DNA from: Liolophura sinensis
Taxonomy: Eukaryota > Mollusca > Polyplacophora > Chitonida > Chitonidae
Assembly (NCBI RefSeq): GCF_032854445.1
Contig: NC_088304.1
Location: forward strand, 17,027,850 to 17,091,849
DNA: 64,000 nt
Reading direction: 5' to 3'
In this document: piece by piece, positions 20,570 to 33,329 of the stretch
Position numbering within the stretch: position 1 is the stretch's first letter
Layout: each line of letters starts with the position of its first letter
Position numbers and translations under genes: made by a program
The notes under the pieces: generated by a model
What the model was told of the DNA's origin: nothing
Database searches by the model: none
The model's input: the letters and a program-made list of their open reading frames with translations, nothing else

Positions 20570-21788
20570 GCAAAGGATCACACTAATCCATCCAACTACC
20601 GTCCTATGGCTATCCTAGCTGTGTCTGTAAGGCTATACGGACGGGATGGTAAAAATGATAGACTTATTTGATTTTTAGAAACCAACAGTTTACTGTCCAA
20701 CATACAATGCGGTTTCGTGAAGATAGATCTAATTTATATCACCTTTCACGACTTGAGGCGTTGACCCATGATGCTCTTAATAATGTTCAACATGTGGTGT
20801 CGATATTTTCGACCAGAAAAGTTGTGTGACACACCATGGAAATATGCTACAGTTTTTTTAAAACACCTTTCTGATATGGAACTTTAAGTTTACTTATCAT
20901 TATTTATATCGAAATGTTTATCTCATCGTCACTTTAAGGTGCGGGTGGGGTCCACGTTTCCTGAATCTTGTTTTCAAGAATTGGGTGTACCTCAGGGCAG
21001 TACTCTATTATCGACATTGTTTGGCATAAAAAATGAATAGGTTAGCCAAAACATTAACATCTGGCACAGAGAGTTCTTTATATGCTGACGATTTTCTTAC
21101 ATGCTACCGTGCTAAGGACATAAATAACGTCGGACGACAGCTGTAGCTTTTGTCTAACAAAGATCGAGAAGTGGGCACTTGAATATGGTTTTACATTTTG
21201 AACCTCTATAGCCGTCGATATGCATTTTGCTGCGAACAGAAACATTATCTAGACCCTGAGCTAAAACTTTATGGGCGAACTAATGAAGATTGTTGAAGAA
21301 AATAAGGTTTTACAGGTTACTTTTGACAGCAAATAATCTTTTATAGGCCTAGTACCGATTAGGGAGCTGACCGATCTGTTCTATTAAATCTATTTCGATC
21401 AAAGGTAGTCTAAATTGGACTATGGTCCGGTCATGTACACTTCTGCTTAGAAGTAGTATCTTGATTGGTGCTTCTAGAACATCACCGGTTGAGGGTTTAG
21501 AGGTCATTCAACAAACCCTGTCTATATGGCTGTGTTTTGAATGCATTATATGTAGATACATTAAACCAAGTCCTAACAAGATTGGCAATTTGTTCGGTCT
21601 TCGTATTCGTGCGCATATTGTAGATGCCAACAACAAGAAGTAATAGGAGATAGCTCCAGTCTCTTTTCTGGAGTCTTCTCCATGTCTTCTTCCACAACTT
21701 CAGTTGATATTTGATCTACGTCAACATATAAGAAAAGCAGATACAATTCCTCTTATACTTCAGCAAGTTGAAGTCAAGGGTATAACTA
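20570..21788 (+). mobile_element. Jockey/CR1-group non-LTR retrotransposon RT remnant
   Basis: Multi-frame fragments in RT order: KDHTNPSNYRPMAILAV (20576-20626), FLETNSLLSNIQCGF (about 20675-20720), and KVRVGSTFPESCFQELGVPQ with GSTLLSTLFG (20935-21025). SLYADDFLTCYRAKDI (21071-21120) carries the catalytic ADD of the YADD box, still intact. LKLYGRTNED and VTFDSK follow, and RSVLLNLFRSKVV at about 21370-21410 is in the post-RT region. Frameshifts and stops are frequent. The Jockey/CR1 grouping is by eye. Confidence 0.8.
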
Positions 21789-21801
21789 CATCCGGATTGT
21801 A

Positions 21802-21956
21802 TTTATTTATTTATTTATTTAATTGGTGTTTTACGCCGTACTCAAGAATATTTCACTTATACGACGGCGGCCAGCATTATGGTGGGTGGAAACCGGGCAG
21901 AGCCCGGCGGAAACCCACGACCATCCGCAGGTTGCTGCCAGACCTTCCCACTTACG
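21802..21956 (-). mobile_element. SINE copy with 13-bp target duplication
   Basis: Minus-strand copy of the same SINE: TTATTTATTTATTTAATTGG tail at its left, GCCGTACTCAAGAATATTTC, then the body; 5'-truncated at CGTAAGTGGG. CATCCGGATTGTA flanks it at 21789-21801 and 21957-21969 with no mismatch. Confidence 0.95.
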
Positions 21957-21974
21957 CATCCGGATTGTAAATCT

Positions 21975-21975
<1 letters not shown>

Positions 21976-22013
<38 letters not shown>

Positions 22014-22077
22014 ATATATATATATATATATATAAGCATAGTAGACCTACAATTAGGATTTGGGGGGGGGGGGGGGG
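21976..22077. repeat. AT microsatellite and poly-G tract
   Basis: (TA)n at about 21976-22034 with a short TATTATTA break, followed by a run of 15 or more G near 22060-22077. Confidence 0.9.
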
Positions 22078-22170
22078 CAGGAATTATTGTTTTTGTATGT
22101 ATTCGAAGTCCAGCCATTGCTAAAGGAAGGCGGATGAACTGATGTAACTATTCTAATAATTCAGCTTCAT

Positions 22171-22480
22171 GGAGAAGGCTGCGCGGGCCTGCGTTGCCTT
22201 GTTGTGAACGTCTTAGCGCAGCGCAATGACCCAGGAATCTCTCACCAATCCGATCGCTGTGAGTTCAAGATAAGCTGATGCGGACTTACTCTTTGGCCGT
22301 AGCCGCCGATATGCCCATGTGGGCAGATCTTTCTGCAACCTGCGGGTGGCCGTGGGTTTCCACCGGGATTTGTCCACTTTCCTCCCATCATAACTGCTGG
22401 TCGCCGTTGCTTAAGTGAACTATTCTTGAGAAGGCCCAACGGCGCTAAACAGCAATCCAGTACCCACTAAATAAAATAGG
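22171..22480 (+). mobile_element. Old, diverged full-length SINE copy
   Basis: It contains CAGCGCAATGACCCAGGAAT, CGCTGTGAGTTCAAG, CAACCTGCGGGTGGCCGTGG and GTGAACTATTCTTGAGAAGG in the same order as the 14.7-kb copy. It has many substitutions, a short insertion after GGCCGTA and a damaged head. Confidence 0.8.
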
Positions 22481-22489
22481 TCTAAATAA

Positions 22490-23039
22490 TTCGAAAAGAC
22501 TGCACATTTCTATAAATAGATTGGTAGGCTACGTGTAGGCCGCTAATTAAATTCGACCTGTTATAGGTTTAGGTTACTACATGGGCGGTGAAAAAAATGC
22601 GTTGGCCTATATTTACCGGTAGGCTCTTAACAAATGATATAGACAACTATCGCTCGGTGTTTTTTGTTGGCTTTGTTTACACAATTTTTGCCTAAAAGAT
22701 ATGGTAGGCCTATGTAATATACCGAAAATTCGCCTCCCTGCATATAGGTCTGCATAGGCCTATATTGGCCTACGGAGGCCTTCTTCTTTGCACAACTTAT
22801 TTATATGAGTGACCCAACAAAAGCTTGTAGGCGCTATACTGCATGTCATGCTTCGTCAAACGTTTTGCAGTGAATGTATCGAGGTATGTTGTGGTTGGCC
22901 ACGGATGTAGGCCTATAAAGCCAACTTTACCTAGTGCTACTAAATGCCCATTAGCCTATCTCGCTGAGCTGTGAAAACACGAGGTAGAACCATAGCCCTC
23001 TGCACAGTGACCCTCCACGATTAAGAAACCCTGCACGAA
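22490..23039. other. No gene seen
   Basis: AT-rich sequence with frequent TAGGCCTA-like words (for example near 22690-22790 and 22910); no open frame of note. Confidence 0.4.
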
Positions 23040-23367
23040 CAGATTATTCCTACAGCAACAGGACCCCGTCTTTATATGTTAGCTTTGTGTTTCGATTTTA
23101 TTGTCTACGCCCCGCCTTGCCAAAACAGCTAAGTTCCTTGGATGCGAAAGGCCAGCCGCCTTCTGTTGGAACTTTGACGTCACATCCGTCGATTTCCTCA
23201 GACCCTGATATGCCGCCATTTTGATAGTCGAGGTTTTAGACAAAGCTAGTTGGCCGAGTGACATCGATGAAGTGTTGCCAGTTATCGAGAAATAAGGTCA
23301 CCTTCCGAAAAGGCAATACCTGTCCGAAATGATACAACCCTGCCAGTGACAAGATTCCGGCATCAAA
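23040..23367 (+). promoter_or_regulatory. CpG-style promoter / 5' UTR
   Basis: GC and CpG content rises against the flanks. TTTGACGTCACAT (about 23172) is a CRE. ATGCCGCCATTTTGA (about 23210-23224) is a YY1-type element, often found at the start site of housekeeping and regulatory animal genes. It leads to an ATG with a perfect splice donor at 23380. No TATA box. Confidence 0.5.
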
Positions 23368-23379
23368 ATGAGTTCTACG
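23368..23379 (+). CDS. Possible four-codon first exon (phase 0) of a downstream gene
   Basis: CATCAAAATGAGTTCTACG followed by GTGAGT: an ATG and three codons (Ser-Ser-Thr) ending in a consensus donor in phase 0. The next phase-0 acceptors seen on + are in the zinc-finger gene (45079/45080). It could therefore be an alternative start of that gene, or belong to a gene whose exons I cannot see. It rests on one promoter-like region and one donor only. Confidence 0.3.
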
Positions 23380-23399
23380 GTGAGTTTAAACGATCTTCG

Positions 23400-24800
23400 T
23401 AAAGTTTTGTCGCGCTGTGTTGTTGTGTGTAGTTTATCGGTGAGTGAGTACGGTGTGTCGCGCACTCGCATCGATCAGCTGCCCGCCACCTTCTCTTCTG
23501 CTGAGGCGGTCTGCTGAGGTAGGCAAACCACCGCCTCGCCCTCACACTTGATTTTTTCTTCACGCCAAAGCAGTGGTCATTTACTTCACGTTTGGAACAT
23601 AATAATAATTTTTCGCCCACCTCACACCTTTTCTGAGTTCGGACACTAAAATATTACCAACTATAGAGTCATGGCTGTTTTTCAGTTTACGAAGTAATTA
23701 TGTAGGTCATACGAAGTACGATAACTGAGGGGGATATGACGATAGTAGTCTACACGCTGTTTTTGAGCTGTCAGCTCATTGTAACGATCAGACTTCGGCA
23801 TAAGTAGGTCACGTGTGAAAACTGTCAGTATCATCATTTGGTTTGTGCCGTCATGTGTTATGACTGCACAACCGCATTGATTTGTTCAAATCGGTTTCTA
23901 CAGTTTTCAAGTATACAAGTGTGACAAATACTCACACGCCATTTATTAGTGGTTCCCCAGCAGCCCATTATCGGTTACACTGCTTTCTGCCATTGGTGGA
24001 CACGCTTTTTTGCTCATCTGTTGCCAGTGGTTTGCCACTAGTGATCCACTATAGGTTGCCATCATTGATCTGATATCGAGTCATCAGTGGTATTGATTTG
24101 AGTACATGCTGCCTATCCTCTATCCTCAGAGTTCCAGGCATGAGGTTCATTTCCAGGGAGCATCCAGGCAGGGTCTGTTGAGATAATATTTCCCCCTGCC
24201 AGGTCTTAGGTCTTATAGAAGAATAAAACACCTGTCCTGTTTGGAACAAGTACAATCAACATCAATGACGTCAATAAACATGCATCTGATACATGTTCTA
24301 AATTAATGAACAGATAGCACATAATAGTCATAGAGGAAAAAAAAATTTAATATTTGTACAAAAAACAAAAGAAATCACACTTATGCAGTGAGTCTTGAAA
24401 ACAAGTGTAATATGGTCCAACCACTTAACTTTGAGATCCAGTTCTAACTTCTGTCCTTCCTGAATCTGTCCAGATCACAATTTTTTAGCCAGGGTTTAAT
24501 ATCCAGAGCCTGGTTGGTCAAAACTGTATGAAGATTTAACCCTAGATGAAACTTTAAGCCAAGTCTTCAAAAACAATTGCATAACTGTACATTATATATG
24601 ACCTAAATCTGCTGCTGTAATATTTTGATTTTCGACAACTGTGTTGCCTAAAAATGTGAATATAAAATATGACGTAATACTAGTATCAGCTAACAACTGG
24701 GGCCTGCTCAATACCAGTTTGTTCGCATATATAGCTTCCTACAAGAGGCAAAAAAAATTTTTTCATTGCTGTTAACAATATCAGTATGATAGCAATTGGT
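23400..24800. other. No gene seen
   Basis: Intron-like or intergenic AT-rich sequence. Short frames on both strands lack domains and codon structure. Confidence 0.4.
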
Positions 24801-24811
24801 TTAATTTAGTG

Positions 24812-25090
24812 CAGTAAATCACCTGTAATTTCATGGAAAGTTTCATCAACTTATCACCCTACTGTACTAAATTGGTTAAAAATTGCCAGAAATTTATGTG
24901 ATACACAGTAAGTCACATAACATATGGAAATTTATGTGATACGCAGTAAGTCACATAACATACAGAAATTTATGTGGTTAGCAGTAAGTCACATAACATG
25001 GAAATTTATGTGATTAGCAGTAAATCACATAACATAGGGGAAGTGTGGACGGTTTGGGAAAACTTTCATGAAATTATAGGTGATTTAGTG
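24812..25090. repeat. Palindromic MITE-like element with internal 38-bp minisatellite
   Basis: Outer arms: TAAATCACCTGTAATTTCAT at about 24816 and its near reverse complement ending at about 25088, about 35 bp each. Inside, 24889-25036 holds four copies of a unit of about 38 bp starting GAAATTTATGTG. Every copy contains TTATGTGA and TCACATAA, so each can fold into its own 8-bp hairpin. No coding capacity. Confidence 0.7.
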
Positions 25091-25099
25091 AACTTGGTT

Positions 25100-26660
25100 T
25101 TACATTTTTATATAGCCATATGTTGATCCAAAACGTAAAGCCACTAGTATATGTTCAGACTGATTTGTCAAACGGATCTGTTATCTTAACATTAATTAAC
25201 AAAAGAAGCCAGTTACGTCTCCCAAAAGGGTGTTTAATTTTTTTTAACACACATGAAATTACACCATTATAGATAAGACTGTACAGAGTACAATATTTAA
25301 CACTTTTTAGTGTAAATGTATCACATTACTGTAATTCTTCAACCTTTTCGCATGTTTGCAAGGTGCCTATTCAAGCATATTCTCACGGCATTATTCTGAG
25401 TAGACTGATGAAATTATACTTTTTGTGAAGCCTTGAAACTGACCAATCCAACCTAATTTTGTTTTGTCTCCAAAGTGAGAGTAAAAATGAGCATAAATTG
25501 CAAAGGTTGCAGAATTGTGCTCATACTAGATGTAGTTAGATTTCTTTTCAGTTGCTTCAGGTTTTTCTGTTACCTACCTATTATATACTTAGGACCAGTA
25601 CTGCTATAGTACTATCAAGGATATCTGGGAAGAAAAAAATTCAACATGAAGGCTTTCTTATTGTATATAACTCCCTTTGTTTTAAAAAACGAAAGCATTT
25701 ATGAATTATACCCATAATAATGTATAATCATAGATTTCTGAATGGAGATAAATCATCGACATGGGATTTGTTCTAGAAATATTTTTACCTATATAAATTC
25801 AGGCTCATCTCAGACTGAAAATATAAAATATATTTAATATTATCACATTTAATATTATTTTAAGAATTCTACATGCAGCATAAGCATTCAGAAATAACTT
25901 TTAAAAATAATCATATTGTAAAAATATTTTCATAGAATATACATGTGTTAATTGTGTAATTGCCTACATTGTTTTCATACCACCCTTGGGTTATTCCCCT
26001 TTGCAGTACAGCATCCTGTCATAAGACTTCATGTGAACATCATAAAGAGGTCACTGACCTGTCAATAAAAGCCACCTTTTTCGCACAACTGACAACTCAA
26101 GTTAGTTGTCCTTACAGGAAATACTGAAATCCAAACACCAAAACTAGTGCCAAAATGATGAGGCTGGGCTAAATGGCACCTCAGTCAATAGATTTTCCAC
26201 CACTGTAAAACAGCTTCTGAATCATGCAGTGTATGTGTTTAGTTTTAACACAGAAAGACTTGCTTTATATGACGTTAATATTAACAAATGGATATTTTGA
26301 CAAAGTGGATACTATGCACCGGCTGGTTTCATTAGTCTGATGTCTGGGCAAATTGCCAATAGTGGGCCACAAATGTGTGCCATGTGGGTACTGTCTTCTT
26401 CGTTGTATCATTAGTAAAGAAAAAAAATATATCGCTTTTTGAAATGCCAGACTTTGGACATGGCTTTGATCCTATTGATAGCAGCTGAATGTGACTGCAT
26501 TGATTTTATATATTTATTTATTATTTGTTTGGTTAAAATGGTGTTTTTATTGTTGTTTTTACCCCAGACACAAAAGTGTGGATTCATACTCAGATTTCCA
26601 AGAAATATATGTTAGATTTATTCACGAGGGAACCAACTAAGTCAGATCTGACTTTAGACC
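25100..26660. other. No gene seen
   Basis: AT-rich non-coding sequence with no clear repeat or open frame. Confidence 0.4.
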
Positions 26661-26670
26661 TAGCTCAGAC

Positions 26671-26756
26671 AAATTAAAGGTTGATTGTGGTGACATTTGA
26701 CCGTCTGTTAGGTAAAGGCGGGGTCACTAGACATCACCACAATCAACATTTAATTC
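26671..26756. repeat. Fold-back repeat
   Basis: AATTAAAGGTTGATTGTGGT (from 26672) is mirrored by the reverse complement at 26734-26756 (TCACCACAATCAACATTTAATT), giving arms of about 23 bp with one or two mismatches and a loop of about 40 bp. Confidence 0.75.
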
Positions 26757-26914
26757 ACTTGATCTCTCTTTAGTCCATATGTTGTACTCTAATGTTCCAC
26801 GAACGTTCCCAAACTTGCACTTCAAACACAAAATACATTGACAGATTTGAAAAATGATAAATTTAATGCACTTATCTACCTTGTAAGTATTATTAATGTG
26901 ATACATTACCAGGC

Positions 26915-26992
26915 CAAAATGGATTCCTTCCACCATAATGCAGGCTGTCCTTGTACAAGTGAAATATTCTTGAGTATGTCGTAAAACACCAT
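26915..26992 (+). mobile_element. SINE 3'-end fragment
   Basis: CACCATAATGCAGGCTGTCC, then GTGAAATATTCTTGAGTATG and CGTAAAACACCATTAAA, the last 75 bases or so of the SINE. Confidence 0.8.
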
Positions 26993-26999
26993 TAAAGTA

Positions 27000-28930
27000 G
27001 ATTAGTAAATCAGTAATATTTTACCATAAATAACTTTTTTTAAAATTTTTTGAAAGTTGTAGGCTGCTTAATTTTTTTAGTCCCCTCCCTGTGTTGCACT
27101 GCATGCTATTTGAGTTGTGCAGTTGCTCTTGTGCACAGTCATTCATGCAATTTTTATTCTCATTTTTTTCACTCATCTTTGTCATTTGTGAACCATTGTT
27201 TGCTCGTCGTGTATGCAATGACAGTGTAGCTGGCACTTTTACCAATCACTCTCAAGCTCCAAAAAAGCCATGTGCCTGTTTCATTGGTACAAGAACTCAC
27301 CATTAAGGTTTTGAACTGTGAACAACAACAGACCTCTGAGCTGTTGGCCCTATGAAAGCTCAGTCAGTCATGTCAGCCATTAGCGATCTGAGTGAAACAA
27401 CAAAGTGGATGAAAGTAAGACCTTATTTAGGTCTAGCTAGTTTCCAGCTTCATAGTGGCAACTATTACAAGAAATTCATTCATGATCAGTAGACCAAATT
27501 ACAACTAAAGTAATTAAATACTTTCACATAAATGTATTAAAATTTTCAACAAAATTTTATCATGTGACTACATGAAAAGAACAAATAGTGAGCTTTCACA
27601 ATTTTTAACCGATTTCAGTATTTACGTGGAAGTATGTTCTAGCTCCTCATGTTAAATCCTGTTAAATTTTAAAGCAGTTGAAGGACAAGTTCTAGAGAAA
27701 CACCTGTTTTAATATTTTCGAATATCTGGGTCATGGTGGCTAAGTAGGTCAGTGATATGCAACGTTTTGTACAGTGACATGTAGCCGAAACAACAGAACA
27801 GTGCAAATTAGTTATAACTGCACATAACGATTTTATAGCAAAACTGAAAATCAGCCAATGGAGAAAAAAAATTACACGAAATTCCAGATAAGTACTAAAT
27901 TTGATAAAAATTTGAGCTGCAATGGCGCCGGCACCTAAAGTCATATCAATTTGGAAACAACAGTTTTGTTTACCAGATATGGAACTTTCATTTCTATAAG
28001 TTTTGTTCCTTAAACTCTGTGAGTACATTTGGAAATATTCATGTTTTTTTGTCCCTCATTTTTTTTGCTTGCTAATTGTTTCAGAACTGTACAGTAAAAA
28101 TAAAAGATCACCACAGATTCGTGATGAGAAGCTCAAACTATATGTACACTAAGTATTTTAAATTTGATGTTTAATTTGAAAACTTTTTGATCGTGCCACA
28201 GTTATGCAAATAAGTGAACTTTTTTAAAATGTCTTCAAGCTTTATTTTAATACCCTGGCATGTTCTGTCAGCAGATTAAATTTCAACTTGATCCCATCAG
28301 CTGAGTTTGCACATTGCAGACAGAGCATTCCTTGAACTACAATTTCGTGCAAGTTTCAGATTTTTAGCTTTCATAGTTTTTGAGTTTCAGGCCATTGGAA
28401 TTGTGTAACTAAGTTGTAGTTTCTATATCTATACTTTGTGTTGCTCAAGGCTGTTTTGTTCGATGCTGTCCCATGTCTGTGGGATTATTTGTGAAGAATA
28501 TATGAAGCCATCAGATTTGATGGCGACACTACCAGGTTGCGTAAACTCCTTGCCACAGTCCGCAATTAATCTTCCATTTGCATGTACTAACATGTTTACG
28601 TTTGACCCCATAGCACTGTCCCTAAATCTGTGAAGCACAGAAGCTCTGGGTGTCATAATTTTTGTCCCGTGAGACCAGTCAAATTCCTGAGAGGGGTTGA
28701 CCGATCAAATTTTTCACAAAATTGACAGCTGCTTCCAAACTAGCTTTCTTATTGGCATTTGGCAAGTCTCTGTTTAAATCATGACAGCCTTGTTTTCAGA
28801 AACAGGTCAGCTACATGTATTTATGGATCAGGGCTTTGGGGAATCCCTCACTGATATGGGGTATATCATATACTATCAGTGTCATCGTTATCAGTTTAGT
28901 CAATCCGTGACTAACATTGGTCTACACCAT
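27000..28930. other. No gene seen
   Basis: Non-coding. Open frames at 27091, 27669 and 28436 have no domain and overlap each other on opposite strands. Confidence 0.4.
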
Positions 28931-28962
28931 GGTGCATTGAATCAAAAGCCTCCAACCAGCTT

Positions 28963-29130
28963 GGTCACTGTTCAAGTCCAGCTCATGCTGCTTCCTCTCT
29001 GGTCGTACGTGAGATGGTCTTCCAGCAACCTGCAGATAGTCATGGGTTCTCCCACCATAAAGCTGGCCGTCATCATATAAGTGAAATATTCTTGAGTATG
29101 CTGTAAACATGAATCAAATAAATAAATTAA
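28963..29130 (+). mobile_element. SINE copy, 5'-truncated
   Basis: GTTCAAGTCCAGCTCATGCT, CAACCTGCAGATAGTCATGG, GTGAAATATTCTTGAGTATG and an AAATAAATTAAA tail. The middle CCGGGCTCTGCCCGG part is deleted. Confidence 0.85.
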
Positions 29131-29139
29131 AACTAAAAT

Positions 29140-30140
29140 TAATCTGTTGTGCATTAACAAAGCAAGAAGAATATCTCAGCCAATTAAACAGCAGCAAGTT
29201 GAGCAATGGTGGTAACCAGTACTATACCCTAAGTCGTTAGAACAAGGTAACAAGGGTCCATGTACTGGACTATATCAGAGGCAGGTGAAACAGGAGTTTT
29301 CACTACTTTCACTACTGCAGTTCCCTGAAAATCACACAGATTTATACCTATGGGTGAACAATTCGTATATCATATCTTATTGAGGCAAAATCTACACAAA
29401 CATCAGCTGTACTCAGTATTTTTTTTTTTTTTTTCGCTGTGCACTAGACTTATAATTTTGGATCACCCATTTGCGACAAAACTAAGAATTGCAGGGAAAC
29501 AGTGAAAACCAAATTCATGACAAAATACCAAACTACTTTAGGGAGAATATGTAATATGTTCTATACTGCACTGTAAGTATACTAAATTTCTGCTTAATTC
29601 GTTACTTGGTTTGATTGGTAAATATCATGAAATGGGGAACACAGGAACAAATAATACTGCTTTTGTGATCCAGACTCTAACTACGCCAGGTAGAATACCC
29701 ATAATATTTAAATTAAAAAACGTAGATCAGTTTGACTTGCTTCATCGGGTTTTGGCATTAAGTGACTTTAAATTAATCTGAAGGAAAATACCCATAGATT
29801 TGCCGATTTCATTGTGTTGCCAAAAATATGTTAATGTATTTGGTTTCCACAAATCCCCCAAAGGCCCCGGACACCAGTCTACATGTATTTTATATATTTG
29901 TAATCCTTACATAAAGTTGCATCTGGCACATTTTTTGTTACATTCAGTTATCTGAATTTTCAAATGTTGTGACTTTTCATTGGCCTGTAATTGCCTGATT
30001 TGCATATTGACAAAATTCATTATCAGCATACTTTCTGCGCCTAGTCTCGAACTTATCATACTTTAAATTTCAAGAGATTCTGATCAGTGTTTCTGGAGAA
30101 GATGTTTTGAAGTTTTCAACATACTCCAATATGGCCGCAT
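29140..30140. other. No gene seen
   Basis: AT-rich, no open frame of interest, one T16 run near 29420. Confidence 0.4.
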
Positions 30141-30145
30141 GTTGG

Positions 30146-30345
30146 ATGGGCGTAGGATCCGACCACCATGCGTGTAGGAAGAGTGTAATATCACGGGAAG
30201 CTGGTCACATGACACACCGATCACACAGCCAAGAAGGGGGTAGTATGGGCGTAGGATCCGACCACCATGCGTGTAGGAAGAGTATAATATCACGGGAAGC
30301 TGTTCACATAGGATCTTCACGTAGGATCCGACCACCATGGCCGTA
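30146..30345 (+). repeat. 99-bp tandem repeat, 2 copies plus partial
   Basis: ATGGGCGTAGGATCCGACCA begins at 30146 and 30245, and CGTAGGATCCGACCACCATG recurs near 30320. A related word (ATAGGATCCGCTCC) appears near 31002, just before the large minisatellite. Confidence 0.8.
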
Positions 30346-31089
30346 GGGTTTTACGACATACACTAACATTCATACATTTAACATATCTGACTTGCATCAA
30401 ATGCGGCATTGTTCAACACCACCCTTGTTGTTTCTCTCAGAATAGAAAAAATATTCACAAACGTTCTAGTTCCCAACATGGTCTCTAATTTGCACATAAT
30501 CATGATAATATGCAGATTGAGTTTTGACTGTTTTTGCAATTATTCTGTGAACGCAAAACCACATCCTACATGTACAACACAGGATTTTCTTCAATGAAAG
30601 CTTTTCTAAAGTCAGTTAATGCTAAATATAGTGTATAGTTATAACAGAACGTATACCTGATAATACCACAAATGGCTAATTAACAATATTAGTACAGCTT
30701 TTGGCGAGAGCTTACATCATCTCCTGTTGTCCGAGAATGCAGTTACGAATTTATATTTCCACTGACACTAATAAACTTTGACGAGAAACGGGTAAGCAAA
30801 ACTCTGAAGTCGTACATTGGGCTAGCCCAGCTTTTTACTGGCTTGAACATCGTGTCTTGTTTATAGCCAGTGTTTAGGCAAATGCTAAAGTGCCATAAAA
30901 TGGTCTAAACAAGACTACATGCTCTTGAGATCCGCGTATCATACCATCAGGATGATGCCAAGATCTGCGCATGGGCCGCTCATCCTGGCCGTATGATTTG
31001 CATAGGATCCGCTCCACATCCAATGAAAATGCGCGTAGTATGGGCGAATGATAAATGTAGAGTATATCGTTAGGGTTAGGCAGCATTGT

Positions 31090-33325
31090 ATAACAATTTC
31101 AATAGGTGTCCCACAGGACTATGTACATGGACCCGTAAGAATATGAACGATTTCAGTAGGTGTCCCACAGGACTATGTACGTGGACCCCTAAGAATGTGA
31201 ACGATTTCAGTAGGTGTCCCACAGGACTGTGTGCATGGATCCCTAAGAATATGAACGATTTCAGTAGGTGCCCCACAGGACTGTGTGCATGGATTCCTAA
31301 GAATATGAACGATTTCAATAGGTGTCCCACAGGACTACATGCATGGATCCCTAAGAATATGGATGATTTCAGTAGGTGTCCCACAGGACTATGTGCATGG
31401 ATCCCTAAGAATATGAACGATTTCAGTAGGTGTCCCACAGGACTGTATGCATGGATCCCTAAGAATATGAATTATTTCAGTAGGTGTCCCACAGGACTGT
31501 GTGCATGGATTCCTAAGAATATGAATGATTTCAATAGGTGTCCCACAGGACTATATGCATGGATCCCTAAGAATATGGACGATTTCAGTAGGTGTCCCAC
31601 AGGACTATGTGCATGGATCCCTAAGAATATGAACGATTTCAATAGGTGTCCCACAGGACTATATGCATGGATTCCTAAGAATATGAACAATTTCAATAGG
31701 TGTCCCACAGGACTATATGCATGGATCCCTAAGAATATGGACGATTTCAGTAGGTGTCCCACAGGACTGTGTGCATGGATCCTAAGAATATGAATGATTT
31801 CAATAGGTGTCCCACAGGACTATATGCATGGATCCCTAAGAATATGAACGATTTCAATAGGTGGCCCACAGGACTATGTGCATGGGCCCCTAAGAATATG
31901 AATAATTTCAATAGGTGTCCCACAGGACTGTACATGGATCCCTAAGAATATGGATGATTTCAGTAGGTGTCCCACAGGACTGTGTGCATGGATCCCTAAG
32001 AATATGAACGATTTCAATAGATGTCCCACAGGACTATATGCATGGATCCCTAAGAATATGGACGATTTCAATAGGTGGCCCACAGGACTATGTGCATGGG
32101 CCCCTAAGAATATGAATGATTTCAATAGGTGTCCCACAGGACTGTACATGGATCCCTAAGAATATGGATGATTTCAGTAGGTGTCCCACAGGACTGTGTG
32201 TACGGACCCCTAAGAATATGAACGATTTCAGTAGGTGTCCCACAGGACTATATGCATGGATCCCTAAGAATATGGACGATTTCAATAGGTGGCCCACAGG
32301 ACTATGTGCATGGGCCCCTAAGAATATGAATGATTTCAATAGGTGTCCCACAGGACTGTACATGGATCCCTAAGAATATGGATGATTTCAGTAGGTGTCC
32401 CACAGGACTGTGTGTACGGACCCCTAAGAATATGAACGATTTCAGTAGGTGTCCCACAGGACTATATGCCTGGATCCCTAAGAATATGGACGATTTCAAT
32501 AGGTGTCCCACAGGACTATATGCATGGATCCCTAAGAATATGGACGATTTCAATAGGTGTCCCACAGGACTATATGCATGGATTCCTAAGAATATGAACG
32601 ATTTCAATAGGTGTCCCACAGGACTGTACATGGATCCCTAAGAATATGAATGATTTCAGTAGGTGTCCCACAGGACTATGTGCATGGACCCCTAAGAATA
32701 TGAACGATTTCAATTGGTGTCCTGCAGGACTATGTACATGGACCCCTTAAGAATATGAGCGATTTCAATTGGTGTCCCATAGGACTATGTGCATGGATCC
32801 CTAAGAATATGAACGATATTCATAGGTGTCCCATAGGACTGTGCATGGATCCCTAAGAATATGAACAATTTCAATAGGTGTCTCATAGAACTGTGCGCAT
32901 GGACCCTTAAGAATATGAATTATTTCAATAGGTGTCCCACAGGACTGTGCATGGATCCCTAAGAATATGAACGATTTCAATAGGTGTCCCACAGGACTAT
33001 GTGCATGGATCCCTAAGAAAATGAACAATTTCATTTGGTGTCCCACAGGACTGTGCATGGGCCCCTAAGAATATGAACAATTTCAATGGGTGTCCCACAG
33101 GACTATGTGCATGGGCCCCGAAGAATATGAACAATTTCAATTGGTGTCCCACAGGACTATGTGCATGGATCTATAAGAATATGAACAAGTTTCAATTGGA
33201 GTCCTACGGGACTGTGCATGGATCCTTAAGAATATGAATGATTTCAATAGACGTCCCACAGGACTATGAGCATGGACCCTTAAGAGTATGAACGATTTCA
33301 ATAGGTGTTCTGCAGGTTAACCTTC
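31090..33325 (+). repeat. 54-bp minisatellite (~41 copies) with a 214-bp higher-order repeat
   Basis: The unit begins GGTGTCCCACAGGACTATGT and runs through CATGGATCCCTAAGAATATG to GATTTCAATA. 54 is a multiple of three and the unit has no stop on several frames, so long artefactual ORFs arise on both strands (+ RCPTGLCAWIPKNMNDFS, - PVGHLLKSFIFLGIHAHS). A 52-bp variant (GACTGTACATGGATCC) occurs every 214 bp at about 31928, 32142 and 32356, marking a four-unit higher-order repeat. Units at the right edge (32.7-33.3 kb) are the most diverged. Confidence 0.95.
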
Positions 33326-33329
33326 ATGG

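Noticed and set aside
23375-23620. Minus-strand 81-codon ORF over the CpG promoter
   Set aside because: GC-rich promoter and intron start produce it by chance; the donor and ATG support the + strand.
24900-25040. CRISPR-like array (four regular repeats)
   Set aside because: Units are directly adjacent without unique spacers; it is a minisatellite in an animal genome.
31086-31793. A 235-codon ORF of 18-residue repeats as a protein gene
   Set aside because: It lies wholly inside a 54-bp minisatellite; the opposite strand is equally open, and 52-bp variants shift the frame in every higher-order block.
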